A stretch of 64,000 bases of DNA, taken from assembly GCA_030765045.1 (NCBI GenBank), contig CM060962.1, forward strand, positions 144,549,025-144,613,024, in the 5' to 3' direction. Positions 1 through 12,162 of the stretch are shown piece by piece; the first letter of the stretch is position 1, and each line of letters starts with the position of its first letter. This stretch comes from Tenodera sinensis (lineage: Eukaryota > Arthropoda > Insecta > Mantodea > Mantidae). The notes under the pieces were generated by a model. It did not search any database. It saw nothing but the letters and a program-made list of their open reading frames with translations, and was not told where the DNA came from. A program made the translations under genes and the position numbers.

Positions 1-24
1 CGTAAGTAGCCTTTTTCCCCACCA

Positions 25-25
<1 letters not shown>

Positions 26-71
<46 letters not shown>
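26..71. repeat. Poly(A) tract
   Basis: An uninterrupted run of 46 A. It could be the tail of a retroposed copy, but the upstream 25 bases are too few to say. The next 230 bases hold nothing I recognise. Confidence 0.9.
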
Positions 72-72
<1 letters not shown>

Positions 73-308
73 GCTCCGTTGGAATCTGTTTTCTGAGTCG
101 GTCGATTTCCAATTTTAAGGCTGGTTTCCAGGATGGACTAAACTGCAATCCAGCGTCCCGGTTCAGTGTACTCTTCTCGGAGGAGATGGACATAGAAGCC
201 CGAGAGCATCTTGAATATGTTCGTCGCCAGGAAAGCTTCAAATCATATTTTATATGCAATTGTTCTTTATTATAGCAGTTATCGTTGGCTGTATGGATAT
301 ATAATTAC

Positions 309-1554
309 TAGGGCTCGGATTTCTAGGTAAATACATATTTTGTTTACGTCCTAGTATGAACTTGAAAGTTAGTTTAATGTCCTGGATCTTCACACAGGAG
401 CAAATATTTTAAGTTTATTGCACATAAAAATGCATATTTCCAGATTTTTTAATCTAAATAAATATTCTCGGATATTCACATAAATTACACAAAAATCGCA
501 TAAAAGAAACATTTTAAAATAATTTTGACATAAATCACATAAAAGCAGCACAAATTATTTTTAATAAGTCATCATCAATTTCTTTAATGCTCAATTACGC
601 AGGCTAGATGTAGCAATTTGTTATCCATTATTGGACGAACTGATGCCAGCTATACTCTATAGTATCCCTTCAGTTGGAAGAACATATAAACATATATGAG
701 CCTGCAAGATAAGAACACAGAATTCCTCCACTGCACCCGTTAACGCTTCACACTCCTGCTAGTACATATATACACTGAAACTGTATACTCAAATTTAGTC
801 ATTTGCCAAACCTCAGAGATTATACCTAATTCTAGTTGTGTTGTGTTGGGAAATTACATATCGAAAATTTTGAGTTCACAGTGGATTAAGATGTCCGGAG
901 TGAAAAGTAGTGCAAAATACTGCGAAGATTAAGACACCGTTTTAAGAAACATGACTTCGCATACTTCTCCGCAAATCTTGGTTTCCTCGGTGATTCCATG
1001 AAGAAACAGGAATAAGTGGGAATGTCTTTGAGAGAAGCAGTTCAAGTAGTACAGGATGTGCAAAAAAACTTGAGGTTCTTTTTTATTCTGCAGCGCAAAC
1101 CCTAAAAACAAAATGCAAAGAAGTGTTTGAAAATAATAATAGATTTAACAGTCTATAAAATTTCAAATGTGCTGGATGGGCAACATGGAGGAATTATTGA
1201 TTCCAGTGAGAGTGACATAACATGTTATAATGATGCTAGACTGACTTCTTGTGACGTGAAGTGATCCTTTTCAAAATTCAAGACAATTTTTCGTGACAAT
1301 CGTCAAATCTTTCGGGATGGAAAATTTGAGGAATCATGCGGTCTATACTGTAATTCTACAGAACTTGGTGATCCCTTCCAAGAATAATGTCTGGTGAGTA
1401 ATAGGTACATTTATATTAGGTAGTTCAGCCATTCAGATCTTAAAAATATTTTGTTTTAGGACATATTTTTATCTTTCAGGACATATTTTCGACATTTTAG
1501 CGCACAAAAATAAATATTTTCCCACGTTTTTAGCACCTAAAAATCCGAGCCCTA
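309..1554 (+). mobile_element. hAT-family DNA transposon, internally decayed
   Basis: The ends are inverted repeats: TAGGGCTCGGATTT at the left and its complement (AAATCCGAGCCCTA) at the right. They are flanked by an 8-bp target duplication, ATAATTAC at 301-308 and CTAATTAC at 1555-1562, with one mismatch. An 8-bp duplication and a TAGGG start are hallmarks of hAT elements. The subterminal 200-250 bp on each side is AT-rich with scattered ACATATTT-like motifs. Coding remnants lie in the middle on the plus strand. The copy is 1246 bp, too short for a full hAT, and has many stops, so it is dead. Confidence 0.85.
890..1340 (+). pseudogene. hAT transposase C-terminal remnant
   Basis: Reading the plus strand from about 890 gives transposase-like sequence with several stops. 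The clearest part is 1247-1340, which reads SCDVK, then a stop, then SFSKFKTIFRDNR and a Phe/Glu-rich stretch. This matches the hAT C-terminal dimerisation segment of CGGBP1-like transposases, where a Val-Glu-Arg-Ser-Phe-Ser core is followed by K-x3-DNR. In this copy the codon expected to be Glu or Arg is a stop (TGA at 1262-1264). The DNA-binding N-terminus is not visible, and the element is too short to hold it. Family assignment is from motif memory, not a search. Confidence 0.65.
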
Positions 1555-1562
1555 CTAATTAC

Positions 1563-2510
1563 TCATCAATTAATAGTACAAAATTAAATACAATAGCGTG
1601 CATATGAATGCAATTTTTTTTTCTAGGCTTTAAGACACGTAATCAGATTAAGAGAGGCAATGTTAATGCTGAATTCTGAGAAAATGTACACGCTCCTTAA
1701 TTAGCTTGGCAAGTAGAATTTCGCCACCTTGGGTTTGATTCACACGCTTCAGTACATTAAAAGCACGTCAAGCAATGATAATGCAAATATACGCCAACTT
1801 TGTAGTAAATAAATAACATATGAATACGTAGCAGATATGTGTACTGTTCTTCCAGAGAGGACAATTACCTACGTTGTGTTGAGAACTTAATTCTAGAAGC
1901 CATTTCACCCCCAAAGAAATTTCAGTCGTACAACAGAATCTTCCGTGTACTTCTTGTATCCAGATACTATGTACGTAACAGTGAGCTAATGCGATAAGGT
2001 GTCACTGCACTGGATGCTGACTTCACTGCTCTCTGCTTTACGGAACATTTCCAGGCTAATTTCCCATGGAAACCAAACTGTCCGGAATTAACCTGGAATC
2101 GAAGCGACGTCTTCTGCTCAGTCACCGTGAGGACGATATTGGTTTGTTAATCAAGACTGCGAGTGACATGCCACGTTGTAACTTTTAGAACATTTATTCA
2201 TTTATCATGTCGAAGTAGTTAGCTGTCACAAAAGTATGCAGCATTATAAAATCACAATCTACGCAATAAAGAAATATCTTTTCTGTCGAAAAACAGAAAA
2301 GGATGCCTTCTATCGAGGGAATCCTAGTTATCTCCTAACCGAATTTCCTCTGGCACTTTTTCCAGCCGCCTTGCTGCCAATGCTTTAGTTTCACCCCACC
2401 GGTATTACCGGCGGTATACAAACTCGCTACGATCCATTTTCGGTATTTATACTACAAAAATATGTTCCAGTTAACGATTGTACCTGACAGCACTAACAGG
2501 AATAAGATTT
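1563..2510. other. No gene recognised
   Basis: AT-rich sequence with no long reading frame and no recognisable transposon end. A short palindromic patch near 2398-2418 (ACCGGTATTACCGGCGGT) is the only notable structure. Confidence 0.5.
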
Positions 2511-2605
2511 ATCATCACTACCACCACCACCGCCGCCGCCGCCGCCACCACCACCACCACCCCCACCACCACCACCACTACCACTACCACTACCACTACC
2601 ACCAC

Positions 2606-2651
<46 letters not shown>

Positions 2652-2675
2652 TTTTTTTTTTTTTTTTTTTTTTTT
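2511..2675. repeat. Compound microsatellite: CCA/CCG, then TTA, then poly(T)
   Basis: CAC/CCG triplets run to about 2606, followed by TTA triplets to about 2650 and a T run to about 2675. On the minus strand the last two parts read as an A-run followed by TAA repeats directly downstream of the LINE at 2685-3899. That is where the 3' tail of that LINE should be, so part of this tract is probably its tail. The long His, Tyr, Asn and Gly ORFs here are translations of the repeat and not genes. Confidence 0.85.
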
Positions 2676-2684
2676 ATTATTAGC

Positions 2685-3899
2685 TATAACAAGCATGCCC
2701 CATCGCAGTTATCGATACTACATGCTATTACATTGATACCTATTACATTTATTTCTATATTCACTGTCACTATCACTTCTACTATCTTCCAGTTGTCCTT
2801 TAAATTGAACTTGCTGTATTTATATCTGGTCCTTTGTTTATTTTATATCACTACACCATATCACTTCCACTATCTTCCTATTAGCAGTTGGAATATACTA
2901 TTTTAATTCACCAAAATTAATGCTTTGAATAAATGTTTTGAAAGCCCTTATATTGTTTGTGATTAGCTGCTCTTTAGTCACTGGCCATTTGTTGTTATTA
3001 GATTCAATGGCTTTCTTCATTACTTCCCTTTGCTGTTTTAGTTTGCCACATCGATATATCAGATGTTCTACTGTTTGCTCTTCTTGTAGACAGATGCATC
3101 TAGAGTCCTGTATTATTCCCAGCCGGTGTAAGTAGGATTTAGTTAGTCCGTGTCCCGTAATCATTGCTGTCAGTGTGAAATTCAAGTTAATTTGTGTGCT
3201 CATTCTTCGAACAACTGATGGGATGAACTCCTTGCAGGCTGCTCCTTTCGTTGTATTAGTCCACTCTTCTTGCCACTTCTGCATCCCTTGTTCTTGGATT
3301 TCACTGACATATGTTGTTTTTGGTTTTTTGTTGTACACATAGTCCGTAGCATTATCAATCGCAGCCTCCTTAGCTAGTTTATCAGCTAATTCATTGCCAA
3401 GATATCCAGCATGTGCTTTGATCCAGGCAAAATGTATGATCCACTTCTGTTCTTTAAGGCTCTTGAGATTCTTTTGAATTTCTTCTATTAATTTATTATG
3501 TTTTGAATTATTTCTGATTAGATCTAGGGTAATTTTGCTATCTGTATACACTGCAGTTATTCTTTCTTGTACACTTATGTTCATATCCTGAAGTGTTGCT
3601 AATCCTCTAATGATTGCCACTTGCTCTGCCTAGTTATTGGAGCATCTGTCATGTAATTTAGCCTTGATTTTATGTATAATTTCTCCGTGTTTAAATATTA
3701 CTGCTGCAGCTCCAACTTTTCCATGGATTTTACTACCGTCTGTGAAGATTTCTATTTCATAATATTTTCCTTCATTGACTTCTTCCATAGGAATACACTC
3801 CGCTGGATGGGGCCATTTTGCTATATGTAAGGGTGCATCATAATATGACGATTCTGGTGTCATTCCATGTGTTATCTTGTATAGTTTTGCTGCTTCTGC
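2685..3899 (-). mobile_element. 5'-truncated non-LTR retrotransposon (LINE), I/Jockey-type 3' end
   Basis: A minus-strand LINE fragment made of the C-terminal RNase H region, a 3' untranslated part of about 210 bp, then an A-run and TAA repeats. The coding frame continues without interruption to about 3899, where it runs into another TTA/CTA tract at 3901-4043, so the 5' truncation point lies at a microsatellite. I-clade LINEs commonly end in TAA repeats, which fits. No target duplication can be read because both flanks are low complexity. Confidence 0.75.
2898..3899 (-). pseudogene. LINE ORF2 C-terminus with RNase H domain, one in-frame stop
   Basis: One continuous reading frame of about 333 codons, broken only by an amber stop at 3630-3632 within ...CSNN-stop-AEQ. 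RNase HI is recognisable in order: FTDGS (first Asp), AEQ (Glu), YTDSK (second Asp), then WIKAHAGYLGNELADKLA with the His and last Asp. Downstream is a Cys-x-Cys...His-x3-Cys motif (CICLQ...EHLIYRC) that follows RNase H in I- and R1-like LINEs. The domain normally removes template RNA during target-primed reverse transcription. The amber codon differs from a Gln codon by one base, so decay is recent. The reverse transcriptase and endonuclease are absent through 5' truncation. Confidence 0.85.
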
Positions 3900-3900
3900 T

Positions 3901-3964
3901 ATATTATTATTATTACTATTACTATTACTATTACTATTACTATTACTATTACTATTACTATTAC

Positions 3965-4043
<79 letters not shown>
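3901..4043. repeat. (TTA)n/(CTATTA)n microsatellite
   Basis: About 140 bp of TTA triplets, the first third alternating TTA and CTA. Reading frames across it give long Leu, Tyr or Ile runs that are not genes. It abuts the truncated end of the LINE at 3899. Confidence 0.9.
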
Positions 4044-4065
4044 GTTCTTGTTGTTGTTACAGGAC

Positions 4066-4345
4066 TGTATCTCGGAAATAGCCGGTGCAGCAAAAAGATA
4101 TTTGAAATAAATTGTGCATTTTAAACAGATCTACATTTTTGTGCCGTAAGTTTTTGCCTATAGCTTATGGAACAAAAATATATAAAATACTTCAGCAAGA
4201 AGAGGGGGCCCTCATAAGCTATTCCTAGAAAATTCAAGATATAAATTTTCTTTGGCAGGTAAATGTCTTAAATATATGGTTATTTTAATCAAAAGGGTTA
4301 GAACCATTTTCTGAAAAAGAAGAAAATTCGAAACACTTTCTGTCT
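4066..4345 (-). repeat. Dispersed repeat family A, copy 1
   Basis: Read on the minus strand, this resembles the copies at 41500, 43966, 45238, 49545 and 58135. Shared blocks include a TCTCGGAAAT-like end, AAATTGTGCATTT, AGATCTACATTTTTGT and the TTTTCTCAAAAA region. Divergence is high, perhaps 25-35 percent by eye. No coding capacity is visible. The short plus-strand ORF at 4351-4641 just beyond it has no family I recognise. Confidence 0.6.
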
Positions 4346-6557
4346 GAAGGATGGTTTGGCGAAAGCTTCGCATCCCGTCCTTGGAAGATACTCAAGTGGC
4401 AAATTTGGTATTATTTCACCATTTTGTTTCCAGGTACGCAAATGGGCGTATTTCTCACGTTTTCTTTTGTATTAAGGAGGCGTTAGGTAGTATTTACGGT
4501 GAAATCTCAGCGTGCAACCTTTGGATCATGCATAAAAATGAAACCATTGCAGAATGCAACAAACATGGCGGTGTGCTTTCTCATTTTGAAAATAAAAGCC
4601 CTTCACCATTCCTCCATGATTTGCGACTCATGTCATTTTAATGGATCTGTATTCAACTGAAAGTTTTCGCATACTCATGTTGTTGAAGCATCCTGAATTT
4701 GGGGTCTTAGCCACCAACAAGAGTTTCTTCATTTCCCCTTACATGCATTCACACACACAAAAAAGGTTAACCTGCTTTGTATAATTTTCCTCCCGCACGC
4801 GGAAGTCCAGTACAAACTGGTCACCCGTGTTTTAAGACTCAAACTTGGATTATGTAGGGCGGTTTAGCAACTCACTACTCAATGATTTCACAATAAGTTG
4901 TTTAATATACATAATTAACTACATAGTCTGTAACTACCGCCTTCGTCTTCGAATTGTTCACTTGTTGCGTTTTTAACATTATGAGTTAATTCGTTATTAG
5001 TCTGAAACGCACTCCACTCCATTTCGGCATTTACAATTCCAAACTTTCCAGTGAACATAGAATAATTCCAGTTAAAGAAAAATTCATATGCTCTCTGGAA
5101 TGAGAAATCAGTATTCACTAGACCATACGAGGAACCAATTTCACCATTTGTATGTCTTGTTCCACCACAAAATATGTCAAATACAATTTATATTTTTTGC
5201 AACAACTCTGCAGCCGCGCGTTAAATGCTTTAAATTAAATGCCCGCCTTTTGCTGACCTATTATCATATGTCTGTAACACAGGATCAAGAAATGAACATG
5301 AGCAAGATAGAGCGGTACTCTCATGCCGTAATAATAACTGTAAGGATAAATGACAGGTCTTTAGTGCAGAAATCGGAAGAACAGAGATAACAATCAAGTC
5401 GTTTTTACAAAGGTATGTAAGCGAAGTAACAACAGAACTACTAAGAAGAAAGGAAATGTATCTGCCTTCATACTGTATTTCAGTTTCCCTTAAAATAACA
5501 GAAGGGTTAGGGAGATCAACATTCTACAGGACGCATATAGTGTATTTAATTTCTTTCTGAACTATACGATCTGGAACACGAATATGTAATGTGAAAACCT
5601 ATTTTAATTTTCGTTTCCGCTTAAACCATTAAATGTTTTAGGCATAACTCTAGGAGGAGTTAGTATGTGCTCCCGCGACCTGCGAGTCAGTATTTCCTAC
5701 GTCCTTGTAGATCGTAACAGAAGCCTGGGCCATGGAGAGGTTCTTTCAGAGACAGATACACTATTAGAATACCTAACGATATTTATATACTTGTGTATAA
5801 CGATATTTATAGCTTCGATCCCTTGAAGTAGTACCTACGCTGAACTTTTATATCATACCAGGCAGCATTTAAAGCACTTTACAAACCACCTTGGTTCCAC
5901 TGAACCGAATCTTGGATCTCAAATAACTTCTACTTTCTCTCTCTGTAATACCTGGCACAGCGGAAAAAACCTTGTAATTCCACGAACATCTCTACAGAAC
6001 ACTGACTTCCCGGAGTTAATCCCTTTGCACAAAGTTTGCCTGCCTTGGACATGGTACCACGGGGGTAGCATGTTACAATCACAGGCAAAACTGAAGGCCC
6101 CATTCTCTTATGACCTCAAGATCAACACACCCTCTTCCAACGTTAGCCTGGCTCTCAATACGAGAACACTATGGCAACATTACTTCTACAATTGCAATTA
6201 CGCCGTACTCGAACACCCCCGCAATAAGGTAATCACATGCAATCTATGGAACGAGTCGGTCATTCCCATGGAGTCTTGAGGGGTTTCACACATACGATAT
6301 CTTCGTAGATATCTTCCTAACTCTTCAATAAAGGAAAAATAAACAGTTTCCATGCATGATGATCCCCACCACACTGTCTTCAACAGTATGAGTTATTTAG
6401 CCGTTACTTAGCGGATGATGAAACACTAAGATTTATGCAACACCCATATCTAAATGAAACTGGCAAAGTGCTGCTTCTATGCACTTGAATTCAAGTTAAA
6501 TTGAAGAGTTTGTAAGCAACAGTACTAAATCCAATAGCACACACTTTAAAAGAAGAG
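4346..6557. other. No gene recognised
   Basis: AT-rich sequence with only short open frames (up to 100 codons) that show no recognisable domain, codon bias or splice context. No transposon ends or tRNA-like boxes seen. Confidence 0.45.
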
Positions 6558-6561
6558 ACAG

Positions 6562-6611
6562 ATAAATAAATAAATAAATAAACAAATAAATACAATAAAT
6601 AAATAAATAAA
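6562..6611. repeat. (AAAT)n microsatellite
   Basis: Roughly a dozen AAAT units with two interruptions. It may be the tail of an old retroposon, but the sequence on either side is not recognisable. Confidence 0.85.
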
Positions 6612-9600
6612 GACTACTAGGTGTATTAAGGAGTATTACACATCGAGGCGTTTTGGACCCTTCTCTGATTAAATTGCAATTTCTCTGCAAGGGTCAAGAT
6701 AAAATTTAGAGACAGCCTGTTTCAGTTGTAGTCCACGGTTTATACACTCATTTAGCTTAGATACGAATATGTCGTTTATTTGACTTCAGATACGTTTATG
6801 ACTGCGCAAGTTTAGCCGTAATCGTTAAATTGCCAGACATTCATTGCGACTTTAAATCTGCAGTCAGTAGATGACATGGAAGTGTTAAAACATAAGTACC
6901 TCCTTTGAAAAGCGTATACATACGCGTACAAAAGCGTATACATTTAGACGACTTTCTCTGTTACAATTTCACAGATTTCCGTTTGAATATAAAAAGCTAT
7001 TCTGCTATATTATTATTGGACAAGCGTTTCCTTAGTGATGCTTTCAAAATATGCAACGTGAACTTAGAACATGCAAGATTCAAAACACATTTATATTACA
7101 AGTAGGTTTTTATTATAAATTCATACAATAAACGGAAAGGATGAGTCTCGTTTTGATACGCTAGTGAAAAGCGATCATTGTGTACTTAAAGCCTGGAAAA
7201 AATAAAAACATACTCGTTGCTGAGGAGCAACGGCGAATGGTTCTGTTTTAGTCTACTAGCTACATGCGTTGGGTTCAGAAGGTGAGGTAACCTACTTTCT
7301 CTTCCTCAGTACAAGGATGTAATATAGGGGGAATTTAGCCAATCCCCAGTGTGGCAGAGGGTCATACCTGTTGTACGAACTTTATACACCAGTGTACCTT
7401 TGAACAAAGGCATTGCAAGATACACGTTTTTTTCGTGTGGGCTAAGGAAAATACCCGAGTAAAACATGCGATGACACTGGGGGAGGCAATCCAATTTAAC
7501 CCGCCATCAGCTCCACTATTTTCTTTTTATCAAGGCTCGATTGTTCCCATCTCGTCCTTACGAATGTGGAAGGGAACAATGACCGTGGACACAGAAGCGG
7601 GGGACTAACCCCAATTTCCTCCCCCCATTCATTTCTGGGCTGCCTGGCATACGAATTAGGGCCACCGGTTTATATCGCTGTGAGCAAGAGCGGTTCAACA
7701 AAAAGTAACTTACTGCTGTAACGCAAAGTAGATTCCTGTGACAAAGGCAGACCCAACAATACGGTCGTCTGGCACGACATAGCTACGAGAAAAGACCATT
7801 GTTCAGCCAACGTCAGCATGCAGTTGGTCTCGGGCATCCGGCACATCACAATGGAATGGAAGAATTAGCTAGGGATACCTAACCACGCCAGTTCTGAAAC
7901 ACGGAACATCTGGACAAGAAGTTTCTAATTTTAGTCGCACATTTATGATTAAGATACAGGAGAAGATGCTTGAGGCAGACCAATGTAATTACAAACTGAA
8001 AGCTGTGAGGATGTCAACTCACTGGTATGGCGTAAGCGACTGCGCTATTCACGGTTTATACGTGGGCTGCCATCATAAGTTTCTCATAATGAAAAAGGGA
8101 AATTTTGCTCTCTCTGGAAGGTAAAAAGGGGAGAAAGAAAGGAAAAATATCCCTTCAACCTCGTCGTTAAAAGAGAAAAATATAAAAAATACAAAAAGGA
8201 GACAACTAGAAATACGAAGAGGAACAAAGGGGAACATTAACTTATCCAACGTTTACTTGCAAGGGACAGTCTCCTTCCTGTTCTTCAATGTCTTGAGAAA
8301 TACGACTTGCTATCAGCCACCCGTTTTCATATTTGTTTCTCCGTCTTCATTTGATGCTTTTCATTAAGTAATTCTTGTAAAGAAGTTGAAGGGATAGTGA
8401 ATCTTTCGATTCGTGTTATTTTTACATTATGCTGCTGTGCACCGCAAGAATACAATAGTAAACGGATAGCTTTACACTGGTTTGTTTGCAACTCTGTACC
8501 TGCGGACTATATCTTCAAGGGAAATAAAAAATTCTGAGAATAGGAAATACAGACAAATTAACTGATTTGGGAAATGAGGGAGTGTGTTTCCGAAATGTAA
8601 GGTCCATTAGTTTTAAACCATAAACATGGCAGTGGCGGCTCGAAAGCAATTTTAATAGATTGGAATTGATTATAAACATTCTTCACTCAAGATTTGACAA
8701 GCCCCATAAATACAAAACACACAAATTGTATTTGTAACGATAAAGGATGTAGCAGACAAAAGATCAGAATACAAGGACATGAGTTTCCACAACCACTTTG
8801 TTCCTGCAATCTATGGACACTTGATCCACATCAAAATAGTATATACGCAACGAGACTATGATGTGAGTATGGTTATAAAACGAGCAAGCGAGCATCTAAC
8901 TTAATATCTATACATTATTTTTAATATTCTACGCTTACCTGGGTGAATAAGTGTATTGACCCTAGCTTACGCAGTGAAACAGCTGCCAGGATTGTGATAG
9001 TGCGCAGATGCAACACAATTGATTTTATTCTTCTCTTGATTTGAACACTTAATTTCAAAATAGAGTAGTGGCTCCACAAAGTCGATGATTTCATACTTTG
9101 AGACAACTCTTCGAAGTACACCCCCAAATACATTTTGACAAAATGAGTTTATGCATTTTGATTTTCTCTCAACCATGAATTGTGCATAGAATTGTTCGTG
9201 CATCTTTCTTGATTTTTGTGACAATAAGTTATGTCACATTGTGTGCCTTTGCAGAGATCTCTGGCGGAGTAAGTTGCACACAACTGTCACTCGTGCCGAA
9301 ATTTTTATTTTTTTTTTTCTAAGCTCGCGCTAGATCCCCTTCAATTGAACCTACAATAATCGATAGTTGCGCTTTCTTGTGGTTGGTGTAAACTTGCACT
9401 TTAATGAAGAGATGCATTTTAACGAGGTTCATTAAAGTGCAGCGACCAGACGTTTAACTATTATATTTAGGCATGCTCAAGCATAAACAAAATGTATATC
9501 AGGAGCATTTTTTCACTTGTAACGACAATTTTAAATTCAAAACAGTTATTCGACATATGGGAAAAAACTGGCCACAATGATTTCCATACGTGCAGGTCTG

Positions 9601-11900
9601 GGGACTGTGGCACCAAAGCCCCGACAGTGACTAAATTCATTCGAATTGAAATAAGAAGACATTACAGCATTGTTTACACAATTTTCGCGCGACAGTTAGT
9701 GAAATAATTAACCATTTATATCCATTCCTCAAGAAGCTAGATGTCTCCAAATATTTGACTTTTTTTTCCGGCGAAACGGTTCTTTATTGACAGTAACTGT
9801 ATTGGACATATTTGTTACACTCATGTAGAATCCCTGGTTAACGTAAGGCCGAAACAGTACCTTCGACCCTGTGTATGTGTATGTGTGTGTATCTATATGG
9901 TATGTATGTTATGTGTATAACCTAAATCACCGTTAGGCACTTAGTACACTGTACAGAGTATCTACTGTTATGGCTACGGTAGAGGTAAATCTATGATGTG
10001 AGAATTTAAGCTGAGGAATTGTCGATTCCGATCAGAAATTTCTTTCATCCAAGGCGTCAGAAAATGAGTTAATCGGGGGCTCCCGGACCCGATAACTACG
10101 AGAACACCGTTTATTTTAATTCCATCCCGGGACATGATTCTGCACTTGAAAGCCATTTTATGAACTCCCGCCAACAAGTGTTTCGATTCACCTGCTCCCT
10201 TCACCTCTTCCACCAAGTCTCTCGAGTTGGCAAGAACCGCCTGCACAAGCACAAAACTTTTACTCAAACAATGCCAATGAATATCAACTTCCCGAATGAA
10301 GTCAGTTGTGCCAACAGAACAAAGGATGCTCTGGGGTGTTAATTAAGTCTGCCTACTTTATACTTTCCTGACTTGCCATTGCTGCGTGCACCGCGTTAGC
10401 ACGCAAAATGTTGCAAAGCTGCCAAGCATTACTAAATTTCCTACGATGAGCTCTTCTACACATCAGCTTCAGTGTGTTTCTGCCTTATTTCATCTCTCCG
10501 CTCCACTTCATCTAAAATGTTAACCCGAATTTTCTAGCGCTAAAAGAGAGTGGCAAATAGGGTCAGTGTCTTGACCTATGGACGGGTATTAAGCTCTTAA
10601 GCAGTTTTCTGTTCGCAAATATACAAAACCAGCTACGGAATGAGCTACCAAATCTTATTACTTTTAAAATTGCCCTGCATGTGCAATATAAAATTCCATT
10701 CGGGTTGGTGAAAACTGAGCATAAGCAAGCCTTGCATTGAACAATGGAGTATTATACACCGTCACCATGACCAAAAGAAACTCAGGATTACGTGATACTT
10801 TACGAACAACATTCAGCTCATGTTCTTGCAGAACCATAAATGAAACATACTTCCTTCCTATCAGCATCTGATCCCATTATGCCATAAAATTTGCACTACT
10901 TTTTAAGGGTTCTTTTTTGCGATCCTTATCATTATGGACTATCGCTATACAGGTGGAAGGGAAGTCATCACATTCCTTCTAATATGTGCTTCATAGAAGC
11001 ATTACAAAAACAAAAACAAGAGGCCAATGGCATTTTTCTTTGATCAGCTGATTTCGAAAAAATAAACGGTTTTTGATCCAACTTGGAAGCGTAATTGCAC
11101 AGGAATGTACGAAAATAACAGTTTGTTACTTATAAGATGCGTAGAATAACTTATTTCTGACATAGGTTTGGTAGTAGTTATGCGACATCACACAGGGTTT
11201 CGAAATAATTAATCACATAAACGATGTGAAGGAATACACCAAGCAGCCTTTTCACACGTGCAGTAAGTTGACAACGTTGCGTTGAGGTTGGTAAGGGAAT
11301 TGACATGGTTTGTAGATGTAAACAGCTCGGGCACTTTCGCTTTCGCTTTAATGTTTTGGAAGCTATCGCTTGTGATTGGCCTACTCTCGCGCAGTAAACA
11401 CAGAAGGACAAGGCAGGGCATTTGTGTTCTCGAGAAGCACCGTTACTGTGTTTGTTTATGTACTGAGCTAGGGAAAGTAACACCCACACAACCTGCAGTG
11501 TTGCCAGCTTGTTTTGGAGAAAACTAAAATATCTCCGTAGGAAATGCTAAGAGACAAAAACGTAAGATACAAAATGTGTTCCACATTTCGAGATCTATCA
11601 GTGGTTTCAATTAGTGTAATGACTTACATTTAACCTTGTGTAACATTTACGGTTTTCATTCTTTGTGAATAAAAATAACGGTTAATAAATGGCAAGTCTT
11701 TAGCGTAACTCATTCAGGACAAACAATAAACTAACATAGTAGGGCCATTCCGTGCCAAATCAATAAAATGGGCTATTTCTTCTTTCACAGTCCACATTCT
11801 GTGTTAAGATTTTAAGTTATCAGCGGTCAAATATGCTTTTTTAACACCTAAAAAGTATTCTTACTTTATGTATCCCATCCCGTTTATCGTCCCATCCCCC
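6612..11900. other. Long stretch without a recognised gene
   Basis: About 5.3 kb with only short open frames. A 13-bp match to the terminus of the hAT-like element at 55199 occurs at 8630-8642 (CAGTGGCGGCTCG), without a partner end nearby. A short GT/TGTA tract lies at about 9871-9920. I saw no domain in the open frames at 8967-9224, 9974-10267 or 11178-11489. Confidence 0.45.
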
Positions 11901-12162
11901 CAATGAATACTATCATCACTGGGTGGATGGAACGACACAGATGGGATGACTATGGAATAATTAGGTGGATGGGATAATACAGATGGGCAGATGGAATAAT
12001 TGGGTGGAGGGACGATGTGGATGAGATCATATTGATGTGATAACTGGGTGAAAGGGATGATGTAGGGTTGTGTGGATGGGATGATACGGGTGTGATACTG
12101 GTTAATGACATGGAGGGGTTAATTGGGTGGATGGGATGATAGGGATGGAAGGATGAGGTGGA
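11900..12162. repeat. Degenerate left edge of the 30-bp minisatellite
   Basis: Loose GGATGGGATGAT and ATAACTGGGTG-like words with uneven spacing grade into the regular array. This is the pattern expected at the edge of a tandem array that unequal exchange no longer homogenises. Confidence 0.8.

Noticed and set aside
3818..4110. ORFs of poly-Leu, poly-Tyr or poly-Ile at 3.8-4.1, 39.4-39.8 and 55.2-55.5 kb, and the His/Asn/Gly ORFs at 2.46-2.9 kb
   Set aside because: They are translations of TTA, TAA and CCA microsatellites.
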